A DNA stretch of 64,000 nucleotides from Neonectria sp. B-13 (lineage: Eukaryota > Ascomycota > Sordariomycetes > Hypocreales > Nectriaceae), in contig NOKP01000014.1 in assembly GCA_002682825.1 (NCBI GenBank), positions 879,559 through 943,558 of the forward strand. The letters run 5' to 3'. A program made the position numbers and the translations under genes. Below the pieces are notes generated by a model. The model did no database searches, was not told where the DNA came from, and saw only the letters and a program-made list of their open reading frames with translations. Position 1 is the first letter of the stretch, and each line of letters opens with the position of its first letter. This document shows, piece after piece, positions 35,766 to 47,741 of the stretch.

Positions 35766-37673
35766 TTACGCCTCCGCGTGCTTCTCCTTCCACTCGTCCA
35801 CGAGCCCGCGGTAGTCCTGCGGCCCGTACGGGTCCGTCGCCTCGGCCGCCATGCCGCCGCCCTTGCGGTACTTGTTGAGCCCCATATCCGTCAACAGCAG
35901 ATCCAGGTACGGCACCGCGTCGAAGATGAAGTCCGGGTACTTGTGCCCGTAGCCCGCCGGGTACCGCCACTTGCAGAACCGGCTGTGAAGCACCGCCTCG
36001 TGCTGGAACTTGGCTACGCCCTCAGCCGACGCCGCGCTGGGAAGGCCCGCCAGCTTGCCGTCGAAGTAGGCGTTGATCCAGAGCGATTGCGCGTGTGCGA
36101 TGGTCGACACGGTTATGTTCATCAGGATGCCCGCAAACGCCAAGTCCCGCGTCTCCAGGAACTTAGCCGACGGCGGCGCCATGAAGTGGTACAGGTTGTA
36201 CGGCGTCAGGACCGTCGATGGGGTTAAGGCGTCCTTGCTCGAGACGCCCTTGTTGTCCAGCAACGGCTCGTACTTTGCGTTCTGCACCGGCTGGTCCTTG
36301 AGCCGTGGGAACTTGTCCAGGATCTCCTTGTCGATCTTGTCCACCAGCGACTGCGGCGGGAACGATGTGGCCGACGGCGTGTGCGGGATGCCCAGCTCGT
36401 CGGCGATGCCCTCGGGCAGGAACTTGATGGGCGGAACGTGCTTCCACCCGGTTGAGCAGCACAGTAGGTCCGTCTCCAGGGCCGTGCCGTTCGAGAGGTG
36501 CACCTTGCGCTCCGAGAGGCTGTTGATGTCGGCAATGTGCACCTTGACCGTGCCGTCCTTAACCAGGTCGAAGATGTTGGTCGGGTAGTTGAGAATGGAC
36601 AGGCCCGACGCCACGAAAAAGGCCTGACTCCACGGCTTGAGCTTGGCCGTCTCCGGGTGCGCGTCGAACTGGTTCAGCGCAATGACATCGCTGCCCAGGA
36701 TGTTCCAGAACTGGTTGACGAGGGCGCGTCCGATGGCGCTGCCGTGATACCAGCTCCGCGTCGACACGTAGCCATCGGCATCACCCCAGCTGCACGGGCT
36801 GAACCAGGTGAGCATACGGGTATGCACCAGCTTCTCGAGCCACTTCTTAAGCGGAGTAACATAGGGGGGAGACATCCAGGTGGCACCATGGCCGGTTTCT
36901 GCACCTGTTGTCAGCTTCCCAAGTTCTTCATCTCAGTACTCCAGTCGCTGCTCACCTCGGATGACCCAGTTCACCTCGATGCCCTTGGTGGCATACTGGT
37001 AGACAAGATCCCACGCCGTCTTGGTGCCGCCAAACACCGTCACCGACTTGGCAGTCTCGAGGGTATCAGCATGCTCGAGGAAGTCCTTGCCGTGGAAAAG
37101 GGGGACGCCGAACTCCTCCTGACCATCGAAATCGGGCAGGAAAGCCTCAGACGTCAGACCCGTTGCCACGACGAGCCTCTTGGCTAGGATCTTCAGCTCC
37201 TTGTCAGCCTTGACATTGCGGACCGTGATGATCCAGCCGCCTTCGTCCTGGTGTTCCGCCGACTCGACCTGGTGCTCGAAGCGGATCTGGTCATGGATGC
37301 CGAACTTCTCTGCGTACTTGGTCAAGTACTTGTTCACAACTTGACCCGGAATGTGCTCGCCCGGCTGCACCCCAAAGACCTCCGGGTCCATAGGGAAGTC
37401 CGGATACTCATACGTCCCGAGCATGTTGTTGCTCTTGAGTCCCGGGTACAGCCGATGTGCGGCCCACGTGCCGCCGACAGTAGCTGCCGAGTCAAGGATC
37501 GCCAACGATTCCTCTGGGTGAAGCTGGTGACGGGCCTTTGCGGCTGCCAAACCAGCCCAGCCTAACCATTGACGAGTTTAGCCTCAGCACTATTTGCCTG
37601 GCAAGGAAATGGACGAGTTGAATAAAGGGGTGAACTTACCGGCGCCAATAACTACCAAGTCAATGTTTTCCAT
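35766..37673 (-). CDS. Flavin-containing monooxygenase-like FAD enzyme
   Basis: Three exons: 37673-37640, 37561-36956 and 36898-35766, 590 residues; introns 78 and 57 nt. Exon 1 encodes only MENIDLVVIGA plus one base, and the FAD-binding motif GAGWAGL (10-16) is split by intron 1. FAD-domain hallmarks follow (ILDSAATVGGTW, RLYPGLKSNN, DFPMDP). The second dinucleotide-binding region reads TVFGGTKTAWD (GGTKTA at 189-194), where classical enzymes have GxGxSA. KRLVVATGLTSEAFLPDF is the usual ATG linker. Such enzymes oxygenate soft nucleophiles or ketones with NAD(P)H and O2; the substrate cannot be read from sequence. No biosynthetic cluster is visible nearby. Confidence 0.88.
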
Positions 37674-40162
37674 GGTTGAACAGACCTGCCAACTTATCTG
37701 TGGGTGAAAGACGAAACGAAGCGAAACACCAAAAGCCCGACCCGAAGATGCAGCTGGTCAGTTCTTTATGGACAACCAAAATTTGGCCGCCGCAAGTTTG
37801 GCAGCCTGGTATGTTTCACCTCGTTCCTAGCTAACCAGGATCCTCACCAGCTGGCGTCTGTTAGAAGCTTCCGTTGTGCATCTCGCCCACATAGACTCGA
37901 CTGGGGTAAATGTCTCATGCCATATGCAGTGCGCCGTCGGAACCGACTGCAGGCGAGCCATGCTACCTACGAGAACGGCGCTGTGAGACGCAGCGATGCA
38001 CCGATTCACAACGAACCAGGGGGGGGTCCTCGGAAGGCTAGCCAGGGGATCAAAACACCCGGCGGGCACAACCGACGCCCCGTCGACGTTGGCTCTGGAG
38101 TTGTCGACATTCGCCAGGCGCTATTGAGACACTGGACTGCCACTTGCGCTGAGGCTGAAATACGAATGCTGGCAACGGACTAGCTTGTTTGCTTCCACTT
38201 CCGGCTTGTGGGTGATATGCAGGCCCGCCACCCGGAGTCTGCATGCCCGCAGGCTGCAGTCCACCACATCTGATCAGCCCCTCTGTCGCTTGGCTGTTAG
38301 TGTTATCGACTCGGGGCTCGGTCTAAGGGAGAATAGCTCTGTCTTTTCTCCTGTAGGCGAGTGTTCCGTTGACAAGGGTTGGGCAGGTGTGATTGCGTTA
38401 CATTCGAGGGTGATGATGATCTCGCCGTCCAGTAAGAGACGCAACAAACGTCAAAAAGCAAGTTCAAGGTTAGCCAAGTGAACCGTTCGCCGCAAGCAAC
38501 AAGCGCTAACGGATAGCTGTTCCCAGTGATGAACATCGTCTGAGACACGTCGATGAATCACTCTGCCGCGCCCTCCGGGGAAGAGATCCGCTCCGCTGTG
38601 CGTAGAACGTCAATGCCTGTCGTCCACTGTTACACCCATCACGCAACACAAATTTGCCACGACCTAACGGTACAACACCAGTGGGTTTCGTACGAACCAC
38701 ATTTACAACGAACTTGACTGATCAGTGATGACTGACCAAGATGCCCCGAAGATGATACCAGTATAAGGGGGAGGCGGTTTCAGCGACAGTTGGTGGTAGC
38801 ATCGCGGGGCCACTAATTACTGGGTGCACTAAGTGCCGGCTGGCGTAGTCCATGCCTTGGTTCTAGTTCAATGCACCGGGCTATTCAGGACGGCCCGTGC
38901 TAGCGGATGAATGTCGGTTTTGGGACATAAAGCTCCGTGACAAGACTTAGGATACAGCTTTCGGAGGAGACGCATTCGTAATCACTGGATGGCTTTAGGT
39001 CGGTCATTGCCAAGACAGTGAGTGTGTCGAGGACGTGACGGAGTCGAGGTATTGAGCTGGGTCGAGAGCCAATATTTCCCTAGCCAACACTCCTTTAGCC
39101 ATCCCTATTGCGGCAGATTCCGACCAGATTTCATCAACTGCAATGTCCGTGTTACAATGACGGATATATACAGCTGCTCGATGTGCGCCTGTTCTATCTC
39201 CACAGATCCATCGATAGTGCAGAGTAACCCTTGTCGAGAGAAGTCTAGCTAAGGAACAGGGCCATGCTTTAAAGCGGAAACATATACTGGATCCATGACT
39301 ATTTCCGCGAATCCATTCGCTTACCTACCGACCAGTATCAACGGGTCAACGGCCGACAATCTGCGCTGGATCCGCAGGATATTGGCGTTCGTCTCCGTTG
39401 CAACCATGAGAAAATCCGAGATCTATCATCGCCTTGCCTATTTTTGAAGGGAAGCCTGGCGCCGTTCGTCCAAGCGTCGTAAGAGATGCTACCCCCGGAA
39501 ACACTAAGACACTCGTCACAACCTAGCTGCTGGCTTTTCCGGGACAACCTGTTAGCTTCCGGTCTCCAAGGCTTCTTCCTCATCCGACTTTCCATGCTTA
39601 GGGTAAACGCAGGATTCCAGCCTTATCTGTTGCCAGATCTGGACAACGATGAGCCTGCCCGAGTCGGGTCTGCACCTCTGCAGCTCGGCGACATCGTCGT
39701 CGACGAGTCAGGGGTTGATGCCGAACTCCATACCGAGATCTAGCTCCGTCGATCTGCCGGCGTAGAATCCCGTTGGGTTAGGACTCAGATGTTGAAACAG
39801 ATTAGGAAAACAAGCCTGGCCTTGACTCCACCACATGGCAAGGAGCATGGCTTTGTGCTCGACTTTCATGGTGGCGATGCCACACACACATAAGGCCAAC
39901 GGCGAATACTTCTATACCAGGCACTCCAAGCAAGGCTTGGTGACCGCAACGCTAATGTTCTGAAGATCGGGCCTTGAAGATCTGAGTGTCACTCGGCCCC
40001 GCCCGGAGGTTAGCTTAGGTTCACTTGCTACCTTTTACTCGGGGTTTCCTCTTAACAAGCCGCATCCTCCCCGTCTGGTGCCTGGGATCGCTCTCTTAGC
40101 ATTTCTTTCCTTTCCGTCCCTCCCACGGCACAGGTGCTCTACTGCCTAGTTTCGGTACCAAG
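37674..40162. other. Divergent spacer between monooxygenase and PTH11-like gene, 2.5 kb
   Basis: Both flanking genes start from this spacer. I see no supported gene in it. Open frames are short, and those at 39338-39743 overlap on opposite strands without any recognisable domain. Confidence 0.55.
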
Positions 40163-41505
40163 ATGAGCAGCTTCACCATAGAGACCTTTACCCTGCTCGG
40201 GGTCGGCCTGGCCATCCTCGGTCTTCGAGTGTACGCCAGGATTGACGCTGTGGGGATACGAAGGCTCGAGTCGGATGACTACCTCATGGCTGTCGCAGCG
40301 GTATGAGATCCTTTCACCAGAGCGTAACTAGTCTCTGGGCGTAACACTCTCAACCCACAGGTCTTGTACTCGGCGGAAACGGCGCTCGCTTACACCGTCG
40401 GGGCATATTGGCACGGTTTGGCCAACAACTCTATGACGGATGAGCAGAGGGACGCTCTGGATCCGAACGGCCAGGAATACCTGATACGAACCAACGGATC
40501 CAAGACCCAGGTCGCCGGATGGGCTGTCTATGTCACGTTGCTGTGGACGCTCAAGGCAGCCATGTGCGCCTTCTACTTGCGACTGATCGAAGGCCTGGAC
40601 AACTACCGATCGCGGATTTTTGCTGGTTTTTGGCTGATATTCGTGTCCTGGGTCGCTGTTCTTCTTTCCATATTGCTGGGATGCCGACCGCTTAGCAACT
40701 ACTGGCAGATCAATCCAGATCCAGGGAGTAAGTTGATCCCACAAGTCGAGAGGACTGGACACTGACCACTTCGGACTCAGATAGCTGTCAGCCAGCGGTC
40801 TCCAAGATCAATATTTTCGTGACGGTCGTTCTCAATGTGGTGACTGACGTTTACTTGTTGTCGATCCCGGCGCCGATGCTTTGGTCTGTTCGGCTTCCGA
40901 TGCCAAAGAAGCTCGGGCTAGTCGCGCTCTTCTCCGGCGGCATCTTCGTCATCACTGCAGGGACACTGCGATGCATTTTAGTTCTGACAGTGGGTAGTAT
41001 ATGCCCTTGGCTTCCGCATCTCCTTTGGTCATGGCCTGGCTAATAGTGCTTCTAGAATCCGGTGGAAGGGGCAAGACAGGCAGGCTACTGGGCTGTGCGA
41101 GAGACATTTGTGGCAGTGGTAACGATGAACCTGCCAGTGGTCTTTCCCTTTATTCGAAGAAAGTTATCTCCGATCTTAGGATCACTCTCGTCAACAGCAC
41201 GATCAGGCGACCCGCCTCCCGGATCGATACGACTGGATGATATGCCGATGGGAACGGCAAGCGCAGGTAGCAAAAGGGCATTCCGGAAGTGGGGGAGCTC
41301 GACGTCGCGGTATCCGATGGGCTCAGACAATGATAGCGACGGGTCACTCCACGGTGCAGGCATCCGGAAGGACACGGAGGTGCGAATAAGTATCGATGGG
41401 CGAAGAGCCAGCCGCTTGACGCCGGACCCGAACCAAGACCTAGCGAGGGCGCTGTACGGGCAGCCAGGAGTAGCAGGAAGGGCAAGTGTAGAACGAGGCA
41501 AATAG
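40163..41505 (+). CDS. Fungal rhodopsin-domain (PTH11-like) integral membrane protein
   Basis: Four exons: 40163-40300, 40361-40727, 40781-40989 and 41056-41505, 387 residues; introns 60, 53 and 66 nt with good GT-AG signals. Seven hydrophobic helices are visible, starting with TLLGVGLAILGLRVYAR, then DDYLMAVAAVLYSAETALAY, AVYVTLLWTLKAAMCAFYLR, WLIFVSWVAVLLSILLGCRP, TVVLNVVTDVYLLSIPAPML, LVALFSGGIFVITAGTLRCI and ETFVAVVTMNLPVVFPFIRR. The RxDDYLM entry to helix 2 and the CRPLSNYWQI and SIPAPMLW motifs are typical of the fungal rhodopsin domain family that includes PTH11. No N-terminal CFEM domain is present. The C-terminal 130 residues are a Ser/Arg-rich cytoplasmic tail. The role (surface or nutrient sensing) is inferred from the family only. 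Confidence 0.9.
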
Positions 41506-43676
41506 AGTGAGAACCGAAAGTTGTTGCTTGATTGACAGTTGCAGCGATATGGCGGTGATGGTGAGGATGCTGTGAAAACACCCATTGGACGCCTTATGGT
41601 GATTGTGAAAGTAATGTAAGGGTCGATGACTGACGTTTTGGATGTAAGTCCCCAAGCCGTGTGCAGTCAATGATGTCTCGCTGTGTCCTAGTGCCCACGC
41701 GCCTACCCTGTAATGGATTAGGGATGGGTCTTGGCTTCAAAACGACCCGATCCGCGGATAGATACCCAGATGCCGGTGCTTTCGAGAAACGCCTCAGCTG
41801 CTGCGGACAGAATTACAGGGGTTGGCGTCCTCATTTACCCGGTGGAGGAGTTGATGATGGTGGAGCGAGTAACACCGAGACCTTTGTGCTACCGGCGTTG
41901 TCGACGATGTGCTCGACCTGGCGGGCTGTCATTTATTGTCATCTCACAGAAGCTCTCTTGCAAGTAACAGTGTGACAGTGCGCTTCATCGTGACTTAACG
42001 GTAATAAAGGAGGTTGGCAAGCTGGCTACAAAGATAAGTTCCATGGAACGGTACTCCGTATCGGTACAGTAATTACCAACACAGCACCCCATTCTTGTCC
42101 TGTCAACCACCCAATTCCGCAGCAAAGCAGCCCACCAGCGAACCGGGGTCGCGACGAATCTCCCCCACAACGAGCCAACCACAGCGGGTGTTTTCAGTTA
42201 AGGCCTCCCCTCCCCTGACGCCGTCTCAACCTTATCAGCCACCCCGCGGAGTCCGCTCCATGTCCACTGCGACTTTGCCCACTGCCCGCCTGCCGCTGGC
42301 TTGCAAGAAGTTGCGGGGGAGACGACACCGCCACCAGCGTAACCAAACAAGGCAAGCCCCTCCAAAAAGGGACCCCCAAAACCCCAACCCACCGTCCACC
42401 GGCCCATTCTGACGTGGCCCGCCGGGGACAACGGACAAGACCAAGGGACGCAAATCCGCGCTGTTGCCACAGTGAGAGAAATAAAATACTTGCGGTGCTT
42501 GTTGCTTGTTGCTTGCAGAAGACCGGCCGGCTATTCTACTTTGGTTGGCTGTCGTGGGGCTCTTGGGCCTGGGAATGGGGAGATGGCGGAGGGCCGCCCA
42601 GGCCTTGGCACCGTATAACAGCTTCTTGGCATGGATTGGACCACCGGGCTTTCCATCTTGGGAGACCTGGGAGAGAGAGGTCGGGCGGTGACGCGGACGG
42701 CCCGAGGTGGGAAAGAGGAGACGGGAACGGGAAGGAAGGAAGCAAGTGCAAACGGACGGCAAAAACGAGACGCGGAGACGCTGGGACTGGGACTGGGACG
42801 CTGAGACGCTGGGACGCTGAGACGCTGAGACCGACACCCGAGTCGCTGAATGCGCCGACGCTGACAGGCTGGCAGGCTCACCCAAGGAAGGAACGGGTGT
42901 GGGTTTTGGGTTTTGGGCTCTTCCCTCCTCTTGGACTGGACGGCTTCCTTCCCGACTTCCTTCTGCTGAGCGCTTTTGGCACGCTTCCTCCATCCTACAC
43001 ACTTCTCCATCTTTCGCCTCCCCCAACTCTCTCCATTATCCATTCTCCATTCTTCACATCCTCTCTTTGCTCTACCAAGCTGTCTCTAGATTCCACATCC
43101 CCTTTTCCCAGGCCAACAGTCCTCCAGCCCATGGTCTGCTGACTCGATTAACTTCGCGGGGATGAGGCTGCTGCTCAACTCTTCGTGTCGAGATCCGTGT
43201 TGCTGTCGCCGTCGTTTCCGCTGTGCTTCTCGGTGCTGGCCCTCCGCGACGCCCCGTCCGACCCCCGCGTGTCGCCTGCTGGCACTGCGCTAAACTGACC
43301 CGACCTGCTGCTGCACCCACTCGACGCCCACCCGCCCCTACTGTACCGAGTACTACGGCAGCACTCACTCTGCTGCGCGGCGTGCGCTTCACTGAGAGTA
43401 CGTTGAACGGCCACTCTCTGGACCGAATTCCGCTCTCCGCACCTCCCGGAGCCTTGTCGATCCCCAGACTTTATTAGCAATTCATTACCCGCCCCCGGAG
43501 TCTATCGGATCGACCGGAACATCTGACATTCTTCATCCGGCCATCTCGTGCGGGCTTTAATTCTTCCTCGTCCACCGTCACCAAGACCTGTGAGCCTGAG
43601 AAAGGATAGAGGCGTTCCTCTGACCACTTGTTTGCTAGTCCACCATCACATCACTGGCTGACATCGGTGGTTCCCA
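41506..43676. other. Spacer with low-complexity repeats, 2.2 kb
   Basis: No supported gene. At 42775-42831 there are imperfect decamer repeats of gacgctgaga and gggacgct type, which keep several frames open on both strands. The stretch at about 43000-43640 on the plus strand is pyrimidine-rich and probably the leader of the small membrane-protein gene that follows. Confidence 0.5.
42775..42831. repeat. Imperfect short tandem repeat (about 10 bp unit)
   Basis: Successive copies of gacgctgaga and gacgctggga with gggact interruptions. It is probably a minisatellite, and it generates spurious Ser/Arg-rich open frames on both strands. Confidence 0.7.
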
Positions 43677-44177
43677 ATGCTGCCGGACCTGAATCAAGCA
43701 AGCATCATGGACACGGCACATATTTGGGCCCTCACCCCTCGCGGTGACCACTCATCGTCGCCCGAGGATGACGACGGCCAGTCGGAGTCGAGAGCCACTG
43801 ATGATGGCTACACGGATGCTTTGGCTGAAGACCTGTTCCAAGACAAATTCATGGGCCTTGCTCGTGGTGGTTCCAATGGTGAGAAGATCATGCGTGGCTT
43901 TCTCATCGGTGTAGCAATTGGCCTCATCGTCGCCTGCTTCGTCTGTTGTTGGTACCCTTGTTGCCGGCCGGGCCGGCGCCGACGCCGACGCCGACAACGT
44001 CGATCGCCAGTATCTCAGGAGGAGGAAGAGGCAGCGGGTACGACGGCCATCGATGCAGCACCCGCACCGACCGTACCGACATCTGCTGATGCACTAAATT
44101 CCACATCAAATTCTGGAACGACTTCCACTCCGGCTCCCACAACGGCCCTCACACCGACCGTTGTGCCGCCTGCTTAG
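43677..44177 (+). CDS. Small single-pass membrane protein with Cys-rich and poly-Arg juxtamembrane segment
   Basis: Open frame of 166 codons; the next in-frame ATG (43707) would give 156 residues and starts MDTAHIWALTPRG. I do not recognise the family. An acidic Ser-rich N-terminus precedes one hydrophobic helix at about 72-93 (FLIGVAIGLIVACFVCCWY). The helix end and the following residues hold five cysteines (87, 90, 91, 95, 96), then seven consecutive arginines (RRRRRRR), then an acidic patch and a Thr/Pro/Ala-rich tail. Positive charge after the helix suggests the C-terminus is cytosolic, with possible palmitoylation of the cysteines. It may be a real small gene or the last exon of a longer one; the start is uncertain. 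Confidence 0.55.
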   Translation: MLPDLNQASIMDTAHIWALTPRGDHSSSPEDDDGQSESRATDDGYTDALAEDLFQDKFMGLARGGSNGEKIMRGFLIGVAIGLIVACFVCCWYPCCRPGRRRRRRRQRRSPVSQEEEEAAGTTAIDAAPAPTVPTSADALNSTSNSGTTSTPAPTTALTPTVVPPA

Positions 44178-45927
44178 GTATGCTGGCGAGAGCGATGGCC
44201 TCGATAGGCTGGCGGAAATCAAACGATTGAGGAATCAAACCATGCCCTTAAAAGGGACAGCACAACGACAAGCCAGATGAGTGCTTGAGTGCCTCTTAGG
44301 ACGTCTTGCATTATGAAACTACATGGGATTATGACATCTGGAGGGACTCACTAGCACAATGCTCCATGACGTTTCACTGCCTGTCCGATGCGTTTGGAGA
44401 TTCTAGGGATCGGACAACTATGACGGCGATTGGAGAGCGATCAGGCCTCCGCGATGGATTGTATGGGCGATCGATGCCTCTGGGCAGAGAGCGAAAACGA
44501 TTCTGTTTGAAGCCACGTCGGATATGGTTGCAGAGCAAAGGCTCATGAGATTCTGTTCCACATACCTGGAAGATGATATGTTGACGACACGCATTTTTGG
44601 CCGGGTAACCCCCCCGGCATATGGATAACGCTGCTCCTCGAAGAGAATGACGGGACTTGGGCAAGGAGAGATAAAGAACAAGAGGGATACGATTTTCACT
44701 CAAGATGTGGGAGACGCGAGCTTGGATAAGGTTTCCTGGAATATTTTGAAGCGAGAGGCATGGCTTGACGACATGGCGTTCTGGAATTTGTTTGGACGGT
44801 TATGATTTCCCACAAAAAGCTCCCGAGAAGGGACTGAGCTGGGATTGGAACCTCGTGCACATGCATACTTGGACATGTAAGAAATAGAGATGCACACAAC
44901 TGCTGCGGAGACGGACGGCCGAGCCAGGGAACAGTACGGGAGATAGAGAAAGAAGAGAAGAGGACATTGATATATCGCATCGTCAGAAAAGAGAATGCGA
45001 GCTTCGGGACTCAGCCTCGACCATGACACACTGGACTCGAGACCCATGATGTGCTGAAACTTGGAATGCCAGGGCTTGCCAGGGAAGGTTCGGTTAAACG
45101 GAATAATAAGCATGAGTATTCGTACGCAGATGGACTTAACAGACCTGCGATGAAGCATTTTGGGTGACGCGGACCATGAGGCTCGGGGGGTGGAGCAGCA
45201 TCGAGTGCGAGAACGGCTGGACGCGTGTTGCGTCGCCGTCGATGGATTTGGCGAGAGGCAGGACATGACTGGTCGGTTCGGATGGAGAGAGAGATGGAGC
45301 AATGGAAGGGAAACGGAAATAGGACGATAAGATGGAGCGCAGACATAGCCTCATCCATCCCGGGCCGGGTGTGGCGCAGACGACGCACGTTTCATGGTTC
45401 ATGACGTTTGCTGGTTTGCGATGCGAACCACGCACGCTGTGCCGTAGTCTATAATAAACCCACCGACGGCCCTAGCGAAGAGCTGCTGGTCGAAAGAGAA
45501 CCAGGTTACCGACGTGAAAGACTTGGAAGAGTTGTATTCCTAGTTGTTTTGGGCTTTTTTATCCTGTCTTGCGTTGACCTTCATTGACATCCGTTTCAAG
45601 GCACCTGCCCGTCCTTTCGTCTTGTGATCACTCGACGCCAAGCCTCCAGAAGAAGCTCCTGCACTGCTTTTCAGCCCCGAGTTCCGCCTTATCCCGCCCC
45701 CGCGACCAGGCTCCAGCTGCTTCCACTGCCTGTCAACCTTGAGACGGTTGCTTGATAACGAGGCCGTCGTTCGCTTTTGCCTCCTTCATCCTTCATCCTT
45801 GCTCCCTTTTGCAGGACACGCACCCACGCGACACTAGAAGCTGCTGCTTTCTTCTATTTACTGCGAACAACACCACATAACTCCCCGCATCACAGAGAGC
45901 TCCCCTGCTCGCCCACCCAACGGCACC
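44178..45927. other. Spacer before the coiled-coil protein gene, 1.75 kb
   Basis: No supported gene. Several open frames of up to 200 codons lie on the minus strand at 44418-45435 but show no motif, splice support or coding-like composition. The last 300 bp are pyrimidine-rich and are probably promoter and leader of the gene at 45928. Confidence 0.5.
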
Positions 45928-47418
45928 ATGCTCGACGAAAACCTCCCCACGTACCGCTTCAAGCCCTCTTCCGAGAACCCGCTCAACACCCTCCTCTACT
46001 TCACGCACAACGGCTCTGACCCGTCAGCCGAATACCTCGTCAAGCGGCCGGCGCCGTCGGCCGCGCAGAACCAGTACGCGCTCGGCCTGCTCGATCCGCA
46101 GAACGCCGCCGTCATCTACGCCGAAGTCCTCCTCAAGCCCGAATGGTCGCAGCCGACCCTCTCCGCCGCCGAGATCCGCACCGGCAACGGCACCCCGCCC
46201 CAGACGCCCGTCACCCCGGACGCCTTCGCCGTGGCCCTCTACAACCCGGACCAGAGCGTCCCGGTCCGCCAGCACCCGGGCAGCTGGGGCAAGTCGGACG
46301 CCTGGGAGTTTGAGATCCCCGAGCGTTCCTTCAAGATCCCCAGCGCCAGCCGCATCGACCAGGACACCGAGAACCCTCCCGTCTCCGAGCTCGTCCCCAA
46401 GCTCGTCTTCCGCTGGAAGCGCGACGGCCGCATGAGCAAGGAGATGACTTGCTACATGACGGGGAAGACGGTCGAGGGCAAGAAGAGCAAAGAGCCGGAC
46501 ATCACCGTCGCATTCTTCCGTGGCAAAAACGACTCCATCCTGACCATCTACGAACCCAACATGGCCCGCGTCGAGGTCGAGGATCGCAGGGGCCTTGAGA
46601 TGGCCCTCATCATGAGTGCCGAGACTATCCGGGACCTTTACCTGAACCCACGTCAGAATCCCTTCAACGCAACCAGCGCCACCACCTTGCCCAGCGGCCG
46701 CCGGCGTAACACTTCGCCGAGGGCGGCTGAACCAACTCCCGGACCGACCATGTCTGGCGCGCTGCACAACACCCGTCCCGCTTCGCCTCCTCGAACTCAG
46801 GTCTCCCCTATTCAGATGTCCGCCAACGACGAGACGCGGCGGCAGGCCGAGGTCGAAGCCGAGACACTACGACTCAAGGCTATGGTGGCCGATGAGGAGC
46901 GCTTGGCTCGTGAGCGTGAGAAGCGTCAAAAGGAGGAGCGTGAGAAGCGTGAAAAGGAGGAGCGGAAGCAAGCTCAGAAGATTGCCGAGAGAGAAGAGAA
47001 GGAGCGCCGCAAGCGCGAGGCCGAGGTCGAAAGGGAAACGGAACGACTCCGTCGTGAGTACGGTATGGCAGGTCAGGACTTCGACGACCAGAGCAACCCA
47101 ATTAGCCCGACCATCCCTTCGCCTCGACTGCCTCCACGGCATCAGCTCGGAGCTCCCGGGCTTCCTCCGAGGCCTGTAAGCGTCGGGCCCATGCAGACCT
47201 CATCGTCACAGCAGTTCTTTGCGCCGCCTCCACAGCAACCGCAGGCACCCCCCAGCGGCAACAACGGCGCGAAGAAGCGGCATGGCCTGGGAGGCCTTTT
47301 CCAGGGCGCGGGGCCCTACGCGGGGCCGGCGGCGGCGACCGTCAGCGGCTTATTCGGTAGCCGGACCGAGGAGGACAAGCGGAAGAAGATGCAGAAGAAG
47401 CGTAGCGTGCACTTCTGA
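45928..47418 (+). CDS. Conserved-looking coiled-coil protein of unknown function
   Basis: Single exon, 496 residues, with clear coding composition. Residues 1-245 look like a folded, beta-rich globular domain (LNTLLYFTHNGSDPSAEYLV, WEFEIPERSFKIPS, ITVAFFRGKNDSILTIYEPN, LEMALIMSAETIRDLYLNP). Residues about 302-378 form a highly charged coiled coil (repeats of EKRQKEEREKREKEERK). The C-terminal 120 residues are Pro/Gln-rich and end in a basic KKMQKKRSVHF. There is no signal peptide or membrane helix. I cannot name the family; the globular domain might be compared with tubby/LURP-like folds, but that is a guess. The ATG context GCACCATG is good. Confidence 0.85.
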   Translation: MLDENLPTYRFKPSSENPLNTLLYFTHNGSDPSAEYLVKRPAPSAAQNQYALGLLDPQNAAVIYAEVLLKPEWSQPTLSAAEIRTGNGTPPQTPVTPDAFAVALYNPDQSVPVRQHPGSWGKSDAWEFEIPERSFKIPSASRIDQDTENPPVSELVPKLVFRWKRDGRMSKEMTCYMTGKTVEGKKSKEPDITVAFFRGKNDSILTIYEPNMARVEVEDRRGLEMALIMSAETIRDLYLNPRQNPFNATSATTLPSGRRRNTSPRAAEPTPGPTMSGALHNTRPASPPRTQVSPIQMSANDETRRQAEVEAETLRLKAMVADEERLAREREKRQKEEREKREKEERKQAQKIAEREEKERRKREAEVERETERLRREYGMAGQDFDDQSNPISPTIPSPRLPPRHQLGAPGLPPRPVSVGPMQTSSSQQFFAPPPQQPQAPPSGNNGAKKRHGLGGLFQGAGPYAGPAAATVSGLFGSRTEEDKRKKMQKKRSVHF

Positions 47419-47741
47419 GCTTCAGGATGGGCTTGCTGGGTCTATATCAAGGCGTTTGTTGGGGACTTAATTTGCATTGTTACTGGAATTGGGTGGTGGA
47501 TATACCTTGGGCCGCAGATATGGCCTGGAACACATATTGGGATCACCATGTACGTACTCGGGAACACTGAATGATATGACGATATGAGTACTTTTTATGA
47601 CCCGGCTATTTGCTTATTTGCTTCCCGTTGCCTTGGGTTCCTCCTGATATGATGGCCAGTCTGCCGAGGCCCAGAGAAACGGGTCCTCTCTTGACCCATT
47701 TACTTTACATGTCGTATAGACTCTTCAAACCTGGCCGCACA
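47419..47741. other. Convergent 3' spacer, 323 bp
   Basis: The coiled-coil gene (plus) and the cysteine-rich mini-gene (minus) both end toward this interval, so it should hold the two 3' UTRs. Nothing else is seen. Confidence 0.55.

Noticed and set aside
42235..43142. Open frames of more than 240 codons on both strands
   Set aside because: They overlap each other antiparallel and owe their length to the decamer repeats at 42775-42831; no domain in either.
35734..43676. Possible secondary-metabolite cluster around the monooxygenase and PTH11-like gene
   Set aside because: No polyketide synthase, NRPS, terpene cyclase, transporter or Zn-cluster regulator is visible in the window.
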